Shown piece by piece: positions 1-9,058 of a stretch of DNA of 64,000 bases. The position numbers and the translations under genes are program-made. A model generated the notes under the pieces. The model saw only the letters and a program-made list of their open reading frames with translations, had not been told where the DNA came from and searched no databases. Position 1 is the first letter of the stretch. Each line of letters starts with the position of its first letter. Origin of the DNA: Bacteroidales bacterium (lineage in GTDB: Bacteria > Bacteroidota > Bacteroidia > Bacteroidales > JAIOZK01); assembly GCA_021740625.1 (NCBI GenBank), contig JAIOZK010000005.1, positions 1 through 64,000 of the forward strand, given 5' to 3'.

Positions 1-2
1 AT

Positions 3-98
3 TGCGGGGTGGAGTCCCGATAGCTATCGGGAGTAGCTCGTTGGGCTCATATCCGCCGGCTGGCGGACAGTGGTTCGAATCCTCGCAAAGAAAAAGGT
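3..98 (+). pseudogene. decayed tRNA-fMet copy with two palindromic replacements
   Basis: tgcggggtggag[tcccgatagctatcggga]gtagctcgttgggctcata[tccgccggctggcgga]cagtggttcgaatcc matches the intact tRNA at 128-199 outside the bracketed palindromes; the 3' acceptor strand is missing. Confidence 0.75.
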
Positions 99-127
99 TC
101 ATTAAATAATAGCGCAAAAAGAAATAT

Positions 128-199
<72 letters not shown>

Positions 200-247
200 C
201 AAGCGAAGCCTCCTTCACGGGAAGCTTTTTTTGTAAGGAGTCTTTTT

Positions 248-324
248 TGGTAGCTCGTTGGACTCATATCCGCCGGCTGGCGGACAGTGGTTCTCCCGAT
301 AGCTATCGGGGCACTCCCCGCTAC
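248..324 (+). pseudogene. decayed tRNA-fMet copy (5' truncated) with two palindromic replacements
   Basis: tggtagctcgttggactcata[tccgccggctggcgga]cagtggttc[tcccgatagctatcgggg]cactccccgctac aligns to the intact tRNA; followed by the same aagcgaagcctcc...cttttttt tail as the intact copy. Confidence 0.75.
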
Positions 325-481
325 AAGCGAAGCCTCCTCAACAGGAGACTTTTTTATTTTAGGCCAGTACCATCATCATGTATACAGTTTATGTCCTCTA
401 TTCTGAAGATTTTGACACAATCTATTCTGGATATACTCCTGATTTAGAGAAAAGATTTTAATCTTAAGCAATTAAGCATTG

Positions 482-1501
482 CTATTCTTTAATAAACTTA
501 TGTTTATATAAAATTTCTTCCTCCTGGTCATACACCCTGATGAGATAAAGCCCGCTTTTCAAAGAAGATATGTCAATATTATTTGTGGATCGATTTATCG
601 CCTTTGATGAAACTAGTTTACCGGAAGCATCCAGTATTTGTAAGTTTAAATTCTGCAAGTCTGTTTGATTTAGCTCAACCACCAATTCACCTTTTGAAGG
701 ATTTGGATAAGCCTTAATTACAGAAAGATCATCAGTGCCGGGTGATTCAGGAATATCTGTATAACAGTTATATGCTTCGGTATTAAGCTGCCCATCATTT
801 CCCACGGTGATTTTCCAGCAATTTCCATCCGGAGAACGCATGACCACTCCGGCATCTATATCTTCCAGATAAATATTGCCACCCTTAACATGGAGTTTCT
901 CTGAAGGTTCATCTGTGCCAATTCCCATTGCCTCCTCTGAAATAACACCACCATTAACATGCAAAGTGGATTTGGGATCAGTAGTTCCTATTCCGATTTT
1001 TCCAAATTGTTGACCAGGGGGAGTTTCACCAACATAAAATGTTGGATAAGAACTCATAAAACCAACCATTAGACTATTATTGATTGTGTTGGTAAGGGGA
1101 TGTTCGTTGTCGGATTTTCCTATGGTAATAGCACCGCTTGCATTTGATACGACATATATACCCAATGCCATTGCAGCTTCAGTATTGCAGATAGCATGAT
1201 CCCCGAAAGAGTAAGAACCTCCAAGTGAACGACAATACCTACCTAATGCAAATGCGTGCATGCCTTCGGCGCTTGAATTATGGCCCATTGAGAAAGAATA
1301 ATCAGCATCCGACAGGTTTTCAAAACCTGCGGAAAATGAGCAATAACCCATAGCGCTTGAATTAAAACCAAGCGCGGTGGATTTTGAACCGCTTGCATCG
1401 TTATCTGTACACTCAACACAGTTTTGACCAATTGCAGTGAAGGTTGCAAGAAGTATAATTAGCAGTATTAAAATACTAATTATTTGATTTTTGATTTTCA
1501 T
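482..1501 (-). CDS. Secreted protein with YadA-head-like beta-roll repeats and T9SS type A C-terminal sorting domain
   Basis: Signal peptide MKIKNQIISILILLIILLATFTAIGQ (start refined to 1501); repeats such as ALGFNSSAMGYCSFSAGFENLSDADYSFSMGHNSSAEGMHAFALG; tail IKAYPNPSKGELVVEL...LKSGLYLIRVY. Confidence 0.75.
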   Translation of the reverse strand: MKIKNQIISILILLIILLATFTAIGQNCVECTDNDASGSKSTALGFNSSAMGYCSFSAGFENLSDADYSFSMGHNSSAEGMHAFALGRYCRSLGGSYSFGDHAICNTEAAMALGIYVVSNASGAITIGKSDNEHPLTNTINNSLMVGFMSSYPTFYVGETPPGQQFGKIGIGTTDPKSTLHVNGGVISEEAMGIGTDEPSEKLHVKGGNIYLEDIDAGVVMRSPDGNCWKITVGNDGQLNTEAYNCYTDIPESPGTDDLSVIKAYPNPSKGELVVELNQTDLQNLNLQILDASGKLVSSKAINRSTNNIDISSLKSGLYLIRVYDQEEEILYKHKFIKE

Positions 1502-1721
1502 AATTTTGGTTGTTTGGATTAATATAACCTTTTTCTCCACCTACAGCAAGATAATTGTTATTACTAAGTTCGATAAATCCAGATATACTTTCATGAAAGG
1601 GAGTTGAATGAATTATCTCAAAAGAATTCTGAGAGTAGGCCCTGCCTGAAAACACAATCAGAAAACACGGCAAGAGGATTCTTAAAATGAAAAGGGAGAG
1701 CTGTTTAAGATTTATTTTCAT
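1476..1721 (-). pseudogene. N-terminal remnant of a secreted protein
   Basis: Signal peptide MKINLKQLSLFILRILLPCFLIVFSGRAYSQ followed by only FEIIHSTPFHESISGFIELSNNNYLAVGGEKG, then runs out into the start of the 482-1501 gene. Confidence 0.55.
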
Positions 1722-1803
1722 GATTTGTGATTGTTTTGCAAGGGGAATAAAGGTACAAAACAATTCCTGAAATCAAAATAAAACAGAAGTCTGCAGGGAA
1801 AAA

Positions 1804-3078
1804 CTAAAATGAGCTTTCTACAAGCTCTTTCAACTTCTTATTCCCCGATATCTTACTCTCTCCAAACACCTCTTTCAAAGTTTCCATCGGCATGAATTCT
1901 TCTTTTTGCAGGTAGTGGAAAAGCGCAAATATCATAGCATTCCTGGCGCCTGCTTCCTTGCGTAAAGGCATGCTGATCAGTTGTGCTTTTGTTTCCGGTT
2001 TTTCGAGCGATTCGTCAATGAATAAAATTTTGTCTTCGCTTAGTTTTTCAATCTGTTTGCGGGCGAATTTCAAACCATCTGCGGAAGTCACGATCATGAC
2101 ATCCGGCTGGGGGGATCCGGAATAAAGGATCTCATCAGGCGATAGGATGAGGTGAGAAGCGGAAAAGCCAACACCTACTGTTACCGGATAACTTCCTTTC
2201 TTGGTTACATGCAAGCCGGATTTCATGCCCGCCCGGATAAACAGCTCGGCAGCCGATTGCACTCCTTCTCCGGCCGATCCACTCAGAAACATGCGGATGG
2301 GTTTTTCGAGCTTTGCTTCGAATTTCTTTTCAATGTTGAGTTTGGGAGTCAGAAGTTCCGGGGTATTGCTCATTTCCTGGGTCTGAAAGGCTTTCTGTTC
2401 TTTATCGACATAGATCTTAATTTCAATCCCGGCATCCTTGACCAATTGTTTGAGTTTGAGCCCGGGATTGCTTTTTACACCGTAGGAAGGACAGATCTCC
2501 ATAATTTCCAGCAAAGAAAAGCCTTTCCTGGAGAAGGCTTCGGCCAGCTCTTCCGAGATATCCCCGATGGCGGTGATCCTCCGCACATAGCTGGCACCTG
2601 CCTGCGTGGCCAGGGAACAAATATCATAACCGGGATGCTGTGCACCTTCGGGCAGGGTAGGGGTTTTGAAGCCTTCGGGGGTAAATTCGCTGGGCTGTCC
2701 GCCGGTCATGCCATACAACATATTGTTGTGGATCACAACGGTCATGTTAAAGCCATTATGTGAGGCATCGATGAGATGCTGCATGCCGATGGTGGCGCCA
2801 CCGTCGCCTACGAATACGATCACCTTTTTATCAGGATTGTTCAAACCGGCGGATATTCCCGATCCCAGGGCCACCGATCTTCCATGCAATCCATGAACGG
2901 TATGTGTGGCAAAGGCTTTGTCGATGATGCCATGGCACCCGATGTCTGTTACCAGGATTACATCCGTTGGGTTTAGTTCCAGTTTCTGCAGGGCTTTCTC
3001 CGTGCTTTTGCTTACGGTAGCATGTCCGCAACCCTTGCAAAAAGGAAGGGTTTCGCTGATGATGAATTGATTATCCAT
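1804..3078 (-). CDS. 2-oxoacid:ferredoxin oxidoreductase, fused beta (TPP-binding) and gamma subunits
   Basis: FCKGCGHATVSK, GDGGATIGMQHLIDASHNGFNMTVVIHNN (TPP domain); C-terminal MFLSGSAGEGVQSAAELFIRAG...GSYPVTVGVGFSASHLILS typical of the gamma domain. Confidence 0.85.
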   Translation of the reverse strand: MDNQFIISETLPFCKGCGHATVSKSTEKALQKLELNPTDVILVTDIGCHGIIDKAFATHTVHGLHGRSVALGSGISAGLNNPDKKVIVFVGDGGATIGMQHLIDASHNGFNMTVVIHNNMLYGMTGGQPSEFTPEGFKTPTLPEGAQHPGYDICSLATQAGASYVRRITAIGDISEELAEAFSRKGFSLLEIMEICPSYGVKSNPGLKLKQLVKDAGIEIKIYVDKEQKAFQTQEMSNTPELLTPKLNIEKKFEAKLEKPIRMFLSGSAGEGVQSAAELFIRAGMKSGLHVTKKGSYPVTVGVGFSASHLILSPDEILYSGSPQPDVMIVTSADGLKFARKQIEKLSEDKILFIDESLEKPETKAQLISMPLRKEAGARNAMIFALFHYLQKEEFMPMETLKEVFGESKISGNKKLKELVESSF

Positions 3079-4201
3079 GTTTCTTTACCTCCTCGATTAT
3101 TTCCTGCGGATCGATCATTTGACCGATCTTGTTCACAGCATGAACATGTGATGGTGTTTTGAATCCGTAGATCAGTTTCTTCAACTGTCCGGGGTGATTT
3201 TCTTCGGCAAATACAATCTTTTTATACCTGTTGAGAATTTCGGCGTAAACATCTGCCAGGGGCAGGAGCGTTTTGGGCAAAAAGAATGATACGGGTGTGC
3301 CATTCTTTCTCAACTCCATGGCGGCTTCCCTTGTTGCATTTGCCGTTACGCCCCATGAAACCAGGAGGGTTTCAGCATGCGGATGCTCATCCAATTCGTA
3401 AAATAAATAGGATGCCAGGTTTTTTTCTATTTTTTCATTGATCTTCAGGGTATTTTTCAAAGCTGCTGGCGTTATACCTTCCAGGATTCCTTTTTCGTTG
3501 TGGGTGGACGCCGTGATGCGCACCTGGTGTTTATTGGTGCTGACTGGAAGAAATTCCGGGATCTCATCATCATCTCTTTTATAAGGGATGTAAGGCTCTT
3601 CAGATGTATGGAACTTCCTTTCCACCGGTGCAATGCTTTCCAGAAGATCGAGATCAAAGCTGAACTGTGTCATGGCTTCTTCTTTGGATGTAAGCAATAT
3701 CACAGGTGTCCTGAGGCGGTTAGCCGTTTTAATGGCTTTGTCGGCCAGGGTCCAGCAATCATGTGCGTTGGAGGTGGCAATGACCGGAATGGAATAACCT
3801 CCGGAAAGCATGCCACTGAGCAATGAAAGATCTCCCTGCGCTCCGCAGGTGGCTGTACCTGTTGATGGGCCAAGTCGCTGTACCAGTACGATCACCATGG
3901 GGAGTTCCATCATATAAGCCATGTTGATGGATTCCAGCATGAGGGCAAAACCAGGAAAGGAAGTTGCCGTGACCGGTAATTTGCCGGAGATAGAAAAGCC
4001 GCTCATCCATTGCAGTGTTGTGATTTCGTCAGGTGCCGCTAAAAATGTTTTGAAACGATTTTTTGAATAGGCATATAAAAGATTGGCTGGTGTGATGGGA
4101 TATCCGATGAAAACATCAGCCCCTGCTTTTACAAGCGCTTCCGTCATCAATCTCGAACCGTCTGTTAATGCTTGCATAATGCTTCTTTTTTCGGGATACA
4201 A
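3071..4201 (-). CDS. 2-oxoacid:ferredoxin oxidoreductase alpha subunit
   Basis: EALVKAGADVFIGYPITPANLLYAYSKN, ATSFPGFALMLESINMAYMMELPMVIVLVQRLGPSTGTAT; overlaps the beta/gamma gene. Confidence 0.85.
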   Translation of the reverse strand: MYPEKRSIMQALTDGSRLMTEALVKAGADVFIGYPITPANLLYAYSKNRFKTFLAAPDEITTLQWMSGFSISGKLPVTATSFPGFALMLESINMAYMMELPMVIVLVQRLGPSTGTATCGAQGDLSLLSGMLSGGYSIPVIATSNAHDCWTLADKAIKTANRLRTPVILLTSKEEAMTQFSFDLDLLESIAPVERKFHTSEEPYIPYKRDDDEIPEFLPVSTNKHQVRITASTHNEKGILEGITPAALKNTLKINEKIEKNLASYLFYELDEHPHAETLLVSWGVTANATREAAMELRKNGTPVSFFLPKTLLPLADVYAEILNRYKKIVFAEENHPGQLKKLIYGFKTPSHVHAVNKIGQMIDPQEIIEEVKKHG

Positions 4202-4335
4202 AAGTAGAAAAGATGTCTCACTTGCATGCTGTCAGACAGCTATTTTGAGGGAGTATAAATAGTATCTGCTTTGCTGTTATATGCCCCAATATTTCTAATT
4301 TTGCTGCTCATTATTAGCAACAAAAATTTATCATT

Positions 4336-5517
4336 ATGGCATCAACAGTTCAATATGACGCGCCCGATCATTATCTTGTAGATGAGTTATTCACGGATGA
4401 ACACAAGATTATCCGCGAGGCAGTGAGAGATTGGGTGAATCGTGCGGTGAAACCGATCATAGAAGATCAATTTGAAAGAAATGAATTTCCGCGGCATTTG
4501 ATCAAGGAAATGGGTGAGTTGGGAACCTTCGGACCTTTTATACCCGAACAATACGGTGGTCCGGGTATGGATTTTATGTCTTATGGCATTATTATGCAAG
4601 AACTGGAAAGAGGAGATTCCGGGATCCGGTCGATGGCGTCTGTACAAACATCGCTTGTTTTATATCCCTTGTGGAAATTCGGGACTGAAGAACAAAAGCA
4701 AAAATACATACCCCCTTTGATCAATGGAGATATTGTCGGTTGTTTCGGTCTCACAGAACCAAACCATGGTTCTGATCCAGGCAGCATGGTAACACATTTC
4801 GAAGACAAAGGTGATCATGTTGTCCTGAATGGTGCAAAGATGTGGATCACCAATTCAAGCATAGCCGATGTGGCTGTTGTTTGGGCAAAAGATGAACAAG
4901 GCATCATAAGGGGTATGATCGTTGATGCCGATTCTGAAGGATATTCGGCACCACTCACCCATGGTAAGTACAGCCTCAGGGCATCTGTTACCGGGGAGCT
5001 GGTTTTCGATAATGTTAAAGTGCCAAAAGAAAATTTGTTTCCTGAAGTAAAAGGATTGCGTGGACCACTGAGCTGTTTGAACTCGGCACGATATGGTATC
5101 GCCTGGGGCGCTGTGGGCGCTGCAATGGATTGTTACGATGCAGCGGTCCGGTATTCAAAGGAGCGCAAGCAATTTGGGAAACCTATTGGTTCCTTCCAGT
5201 TGCAACAAAAGAAAATTGCAGAAGCTCTGACAGAAATTACAAAAGCTCAATTGCTTCTATGGCGTTTAGGCAGCCTGCGAAATGACGGCAAAGCAACGGC
5301 AGCCATGATCTCAATGGCCAAGCGGAATAATGTTGCCATGGCCCTTGACATTGCCAGGGAAATGCGACAGGTCTTCGGAGCCATGGGAATCACCAATGAT
5401 TTCCCCATGATGCGTCACATGATGAACCTGGAATCCGTGATCACCTATGAAGGAACACATGATATTCATTTGCTGATTACAGGGGCAGAGGCAACCGGGA
5501 TACCGGCCTTTAAGTAA
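4336..5517 (+). CDS. acyl-CoA dehydrogenase, glutaryl-CoA dehydrogenase-like
   Basis: FGLTEPNHGSDPGSM, KMWITNSSIADVAVVWAK, YEGTHDIHLLITG; overall GCDH-like pattern. Confidence 0.85.
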   Translation: MASTVQYDAPDHYLVDELFTDEHKIIREAVRDWVNRAVKPIIEDQFERNEFPRHLIKEMGELGTFGPFIPEQYGGPGMDFMSYGIIMQELERGDSGIRSMASVQTSLVLYPLWKFGTEEQKQKYIPPLINGDIVGCFGLTEPNHGSDPGSMVTHFEDKGDHVVLNGAKMWITNSSIADVAVVWAKDEQGIIRGMIVDADSEGYSAPLTHGKYSLRASVTGELVFDNVKVPKENLFPEVKGLRGPLSCLNSARYGIAWGAVGAAMDCYDAAVRYSKERKQFGKPIGSFQLQQKKIAEALTEITKAQLLLWRLGSLRNDGKATAAMISMAKRNNVAMALDIAREMRQVFGAMGITNDFPMMRHMMNLESVITYEGTHDIHLLITGAEATGIPAFK

Positions 5518-5560
5518 GTGAGACTATTTTTTCTTAAGCGTCAGCAAAAAGAGAAAACAA

Positions 5561-5630
5561 AGTCGAACTTATCCCGAGCTTCCGCGAGCGCTGAAGCTAC
5601 TCAGCGGAGGCGCTGTCGAGGGATTTCTAT
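5561..5630. repeat. imperfect palindromic intergenic repeat
   Basis: tcccgagcttccgcgagCGCTGAagctacTCAGCGgaggcgctgtcgaggga; inverted arms, no coding content. Confidence 0.45.
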
Positions 5631-5705
5631 AATCCTATCTATAGTCCTTTGTGGACTGCTTAATGGTCATGTTATCTACAATACAAATTAAACGAATAGA
5701 ACAAA

Positions 5706-5744
5706 AAACCTTGCAGGACGAAGTGCCTGCAAGGTTTTTATTTT
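5706..5744. terminator. bidirectional hairpin terminator
   Basis: AAAACCTTGCAGG acgaagtg CCTGCAAGGTTTTTATTTT: long perfect stem with an A-run before and a T-run after; lies between convergent genes. Confidence 0.8.
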
Positions 5745-5820
5745 GGAAGGAAGCCAAAACTGAAATTCGCCAGAATCCCAGCTACTTATTCAACTTATAG
5801 AAGGAGCGGAGTGAAAACCC

Positions 5821-6033
5821 TTATAAAAAGAACGACCTTTTACTAATGATGCTGTACAAGCGGAAGTTGTTCCCCCCGATTGGCTCAAAAAAGTAAACTT
5901 TCTTCGTTCCTTCATATATCTTAAAATCTACATTCTCAATCTGGTTGGGTGTTAATCCAAAATTCGCAATTTCTTTGTTTGTGTAGATCTTGTCAAGTTC
6001 CATCTCTCCTGCAAAATTTAAAGAACAATTCAT
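5821..6033 (-). CDS. small hypothetical protein
   Basis: MELDKIYTNKEIANFGLTPNQIENVDFKIYEGTKKVYFFEPIGGNNFRLYSIISK; 4-nt overlap with the upstream zinc-ribbon gene. Confidence 0.5.
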   Translation of the reverse strand: MNCSLNFAGEMELDKIYTNKEIANFGLTPNQIENVDFKIYEGTKKVYFFEPIGGNNFRLYSIISKRSFFL

Positions 6034-6239
6034 TTTAACTTCAACTTAATACCGTCTTTTTCGCAAATGGGACAATAGGTGTTTTTCACAATGGATATAT
6101 ATCCGCACCGCTCACACTTATAATACCTGTGGTATTTTTGTTGCTTCCCGCCCTGATTGATTTTTAATCCCAGTTTCATTGTATTGATTTTACGCTTCCC
6201 TCTTACCAATTTGCGTACCAATAATTGTATGATACACAA
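6030..6239 (-). CDS. small zinc-ribbon protein
   Basis: CERCGYISIVKNTYCPICEKDG: two CxxC knuckles. Confidence 0.55.
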   Translation of the reverse strand: MCIIQLLVRKLVRGKRKINTMKLGLKINQGGKQQKYHRYYKCERCGYISIVKNTYCPICEKDGIKLKLK

Positions 6240-6402
6240 AACCAGCCCCTTATCGTGATATTGTGAGTTGCTGTGATTGTTCAGAACCGTAGGCCGGGAC
6301 CCGTTAATAATCCGGCGGTTCTTGCTAATGTGCAGAAAATAAGTGAATTAGAATTAAAATATATGCAATACGATACCGGATACTTCTTCGGTTTCGGATA
6401 CT

Positions 6403-7329
6403 TTACAGGAAGTTGTTTTGATGTATCCTTTTCTTGTTAAAAAGATTATAATAATGCCAGCCCAGGGCAATAAAATATACCTTGATTGAACGCCATTTTC
6501 CTTTCAATGCATATTTCAGGATACGATATGGCGTTGAGATGATGGTTAAGTATAAAAAGCTGATGGTGGTTTCGAACCAGCCGAAATTGCGCCTGACCAG
6601 TAGTAGCCGGTTCCTGTTTTGCCAGTATGCCTGCAAGGCGCTTTCTTTTCCCACGGAAATGCTTTCCTTATGATAAACCACAGATTCGGGTATGTAATAT
6701 ATTTTGTATCCGGCTTTTCTGATCCTTTCCTGCCAGTCGAGTTCTTCATAATATAAAAAGAAGAATTCAGCCATCAATCCAACCTTGCGGCAAACCTCGC
6801 GGGAAGTCATCATGGCTGCTCCCGCAGCAAAAGGTGTTTCCCTTGCCTGATCATACTGTCCTTTGTCTTTGGTGTTGAATCCGATAAAATGACTAGTTGC
6901 TGTGAACCTTGTCATGGGTGTGGCTCCTGCATACTGCAGGGTGTCAGGATGATCGAAAAAACGCAGCTTTGAACCCACCATGCCAATCGCTGGATTTTCT
7001 TCCATTGCCTCAACGAGGGGTTCCAGAAAGCCAGGATCTACTTCCGTATCATTGTTCAACATCATCAGATATTTACCATTTGCCTTTCGGATTCCGATGT
7101 TGTTGCCACCGGCAAAACCAAGATTCTGTTCGCTTCTGAGGTAAATCACTTCAGGATAATCACGTTTAATAACTTTTTCGGGATCTTTATGAGAGGCATT
7201 ATCTACTACAATGATCTCAGTCTCCGGATAGGTAACCTTCCTGAGGGAATCCAGCAAGGCACAGCTTACTTCGAGCTGATTGAAATTAACCGTAATGATA
7301 GAAACCAATGGTTTTCCCGCTGTGGCCAT
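6403..7329 (-). CDS. family 2 glycosyltransferase (rhamnosyltransferase-like)
   Basis: MATAGKPLVSIITVNFNQLEVSCALLDSL...EIIVVDNAS...GFAGGNNIGI...LMMLNNDTEVDPGFLEPLVEAM; start refined to 7329 because the longer ORF runs into deoC. Confidence 0.85.
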   Translation of the reverse strand: MATAGKPLVSIITVNFNQLEVSCALLDSLRKVTYPETEIIVVDNASHKDPEKVIKRDYPEVIYLRSEQNLGFAGGNNIGIRKANGKYLMMLNNDTEVDPGFLEPLVEAMEENPAIGMVGSKLRFFDHPDTLQYAGATPMTRFTATSHFIGFNTKDKGQYDQARETPFAAGAAMMTSREVCRKVGLMAEFFFLYYEELDWQERIRKAGYKIYYIPESVVYHKESISVGKESALQAYWQNRNRLLLVRRNFGWFETTISFLYLTIISTPYRILKYALKGKWRSIKVYFIALGWHYYNLFNKKRIHQNNFL

Positions 7330-7435
7330 ATTTGCATGAATTGTGGTGTATGCAAATATAGAAAAAATGAAACTTCGTTGTATTTTAATTCTTTGTGCGA
7401 AATTTCGGATATTCGTAAAAAAATAATTAAAAGTA

Positions 7436-8245
7436 ATGGATGAAATAAGGGAATTGCTCATGCAGGCTCGCAAGTCAGAAGATGAGAAATATATTGCGAG
7501 AAAATGTATCGGGTTGATTGATCTGACCAGCCTGAATGCTACTGACCAAGAAAAGAGCATTATTGCTCTGAGCTCCAAAGCGCTTGAATACTCCGGCATT
7601 GAAGGAGTGCCTTCTATCCCGGCCGTTTGTGTTTATCCGGTATTTGTCAGGAGAGCCAAACAGCAATTGCTGGATTCCGGGATCCAAGTTGCATCGGTGG
7701 CCGGAGCTTTTCCTCATGCACAATCACCGCTTGAGGTGCGAAAAAGAGAAGTTGAGTTTGCCCTGGAAAGCGGTGCCGATGAGATCGACATGGTCATTTC
7801 CAGAGGCCGATTCCTTGCCGGCGATCTTGATTTTGTCTACCAGGAAATCAGCGAGATCAAAGAAGTTTGCGGCAAACATCATCTGAAAGCAATTCTGGAA
7901 ACCGGAGAGTTACAAACCGAAACAAATATCAGAAAGGCTTCTAAAATTGCCATGGATGCAGGAGCAGATTTTATTAAGACTTCTACAGGGAAAGTTCAGC
8001 CTGCAGCTACCCTCGAAACAATGTTGATCATGCTTGAAGAGATCAGGGAGTTTTACAAAAGAACTTCCAAAAAGATCGGGATCAAACCTGCAGGAGGTAT
8101 CAGGTCTGCCCGGCAGGCCATCGATTATTATTTACTCGTGAAAGAGTTGCTGGGAGAGGAATGGCTGAAACCCGAACTCTTCAGGATTGGTGCCAGCTCC
8201 CTTGCACAAAACCTGATTGATTTTGTGCATGAAGATCAGGCTTAG
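7436..8245 (+). CDS. deoC: deoxyribose-phosphate aldolase
   Basis: KCIGLIDLTSLNATDQE, VCVYPVFV, GADEIDMVISRGRFLAGD, LKAILETGEL, ADFIKTSTGK, IGIKPAGGIRSARQAIDYY. Confidence 0.9.
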   Translation: MDEIRELLMQARKSEDEKYIARKCIGLIDLTSLNATDQEKSIIALSSKALEYSGIEGVPSIPAVCVYPVFVRRAKQQLLDSGIQVASVAGAFPHAQSPLEVRKREVEFALESGADEIDMVISRGRFLAGDLDFVYQEISEIKEVCGKHHLKAILETGELQTETNIRKASKIAMDAGADFIKTSTGKVQPAATLETMLIMLEEIREFYKRTSKKIGIKPAGGIRSARQAIDYYLLVKELLGEEWLKPELFRIGASSLAQNLIDFVHEDQA

Positions 8246-8521
8246 GCCTTTAACACTTTCTTAACAGCAGATTTTAAAATTTATCCGAATCCTGCAGTAG
8301 ATCAAACCAGTATTTATTTTAAAAAATCTCCTGAAAGCAGCTTCCACGTGGTGATTTATGATATTTTAGGTAAAGAAATGCAGAAATTTTTTGTTAAAAA
8401 ACTTGATTCCGATCAAAAAATTAATGTATCTTTGGATCAAATTAAAAGAGGTACTTATTTTATTGTAATAAAGACACAAGATAAGCAATACAGTGAGAAA
8501 TTACTCGTTACTTATCTATAA
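8246..8521 (+). pseudogene. orphan T9SS type A sorting domain, in frame behind the deoC stop
   Basis: Translation after TAG 8243-8245 in the same frame: AFNTFLTADFKIYPNPAVDQTSIYFKKSPESSFHVVIYDILGKEMQKFFVKKLDSDQKINVSLDQIKRGTYFIVIKTQDKQYSEKLLVTYL*. Confidence 0.8.
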
Positions 8522-8544
8522 TTTTTGTTTTCATGGTGGGTGGT

Positions 8545-8584
8545 AAAGTGTCCGTTGCGTTCTGCGCGGGCACTTTCATTTTTT
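8545..8584 (+). terminator. hairpin terminator
   Basis: AAAGTGTCCG...CGGGCACTTTcatttttt after the orphan T9SS tail. Confidence 0.65.
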
Positions 8585-8746
8585 ATAGACTTATCTATTG
8601 CGATACCAAATCCGACTTCAGCAGTGCATGCTTCCGGCTATTAGATTTTCATTGGAGCTTTTAAGAAAGAGAAAAGGTATCATCTTTTACAGAAAACTGC
8701 TGCCAACCAAAAATCCTATCTCCATGGCAACGATCGCAATTCCATA

Positions 8747-9049
8747 TTAATTGATTTCTCTGATTTTTACGATCTTCACGATATCACCTTTCATGCAGGT
8801 GCTGCCCACCTCTTTCATCAGACTGTAACTCAGTTTTACCCGCTGACCTTCCTTCAAGGTGAATTCCGGAATGATTTCAAAAGGCTGGATCGTTTTGCCA
8901 TCATCCAGTTCAATCAGCAATCCGCAACCGTCCAGTCCGCTGAAATCCCTGACCAAACCTTTTTTGTTTTTAACAATATCTTCATTGCAACTGCCTCCCA
9001 TGGCGATGATCGCAAAACTTATTATTATAATCTTAGCAATGGTCTTCAT
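8747..9049 (-). CDS. small lipoprotein
   Basis: MKTIAKIIIISFAIIAMGGSCNEDIVKNKKG: lipobox-like GGSC. Confidence 0.6.
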   Translation of the reverse strand: MKTIAKIIIISFAIIAMGGSCNEDIVKNKKGLVRDFSGLDGCGLLIELDDGKTIQPFEIIPEFTLKEGQRVKLSYSLMKEVGSTCMKGDIVKIVKIREIN

Positions 9050-9058
9050 ATGTTTTGT

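Noticed and set aside
2152-2763. 203-aa ORF antisense to the oxidoreductase beta gene
   Set aside because: Fully inside a well-supported gene on the other strand; no family features.
7330-7599. 90-aa N-terminal extension of the glycosyltransferase ORF
   Set aside because: Antisense to the deoC start; the glycosyltransferase fold starts at MATAGKPLVSIITVNFN (7329).
7436-8521. deoC readthrough fusion carrying a T9SS tail
   Set aside because: Kept only as a remnant; there is no signal peptide on DeoC and a TAG stop intervenes.
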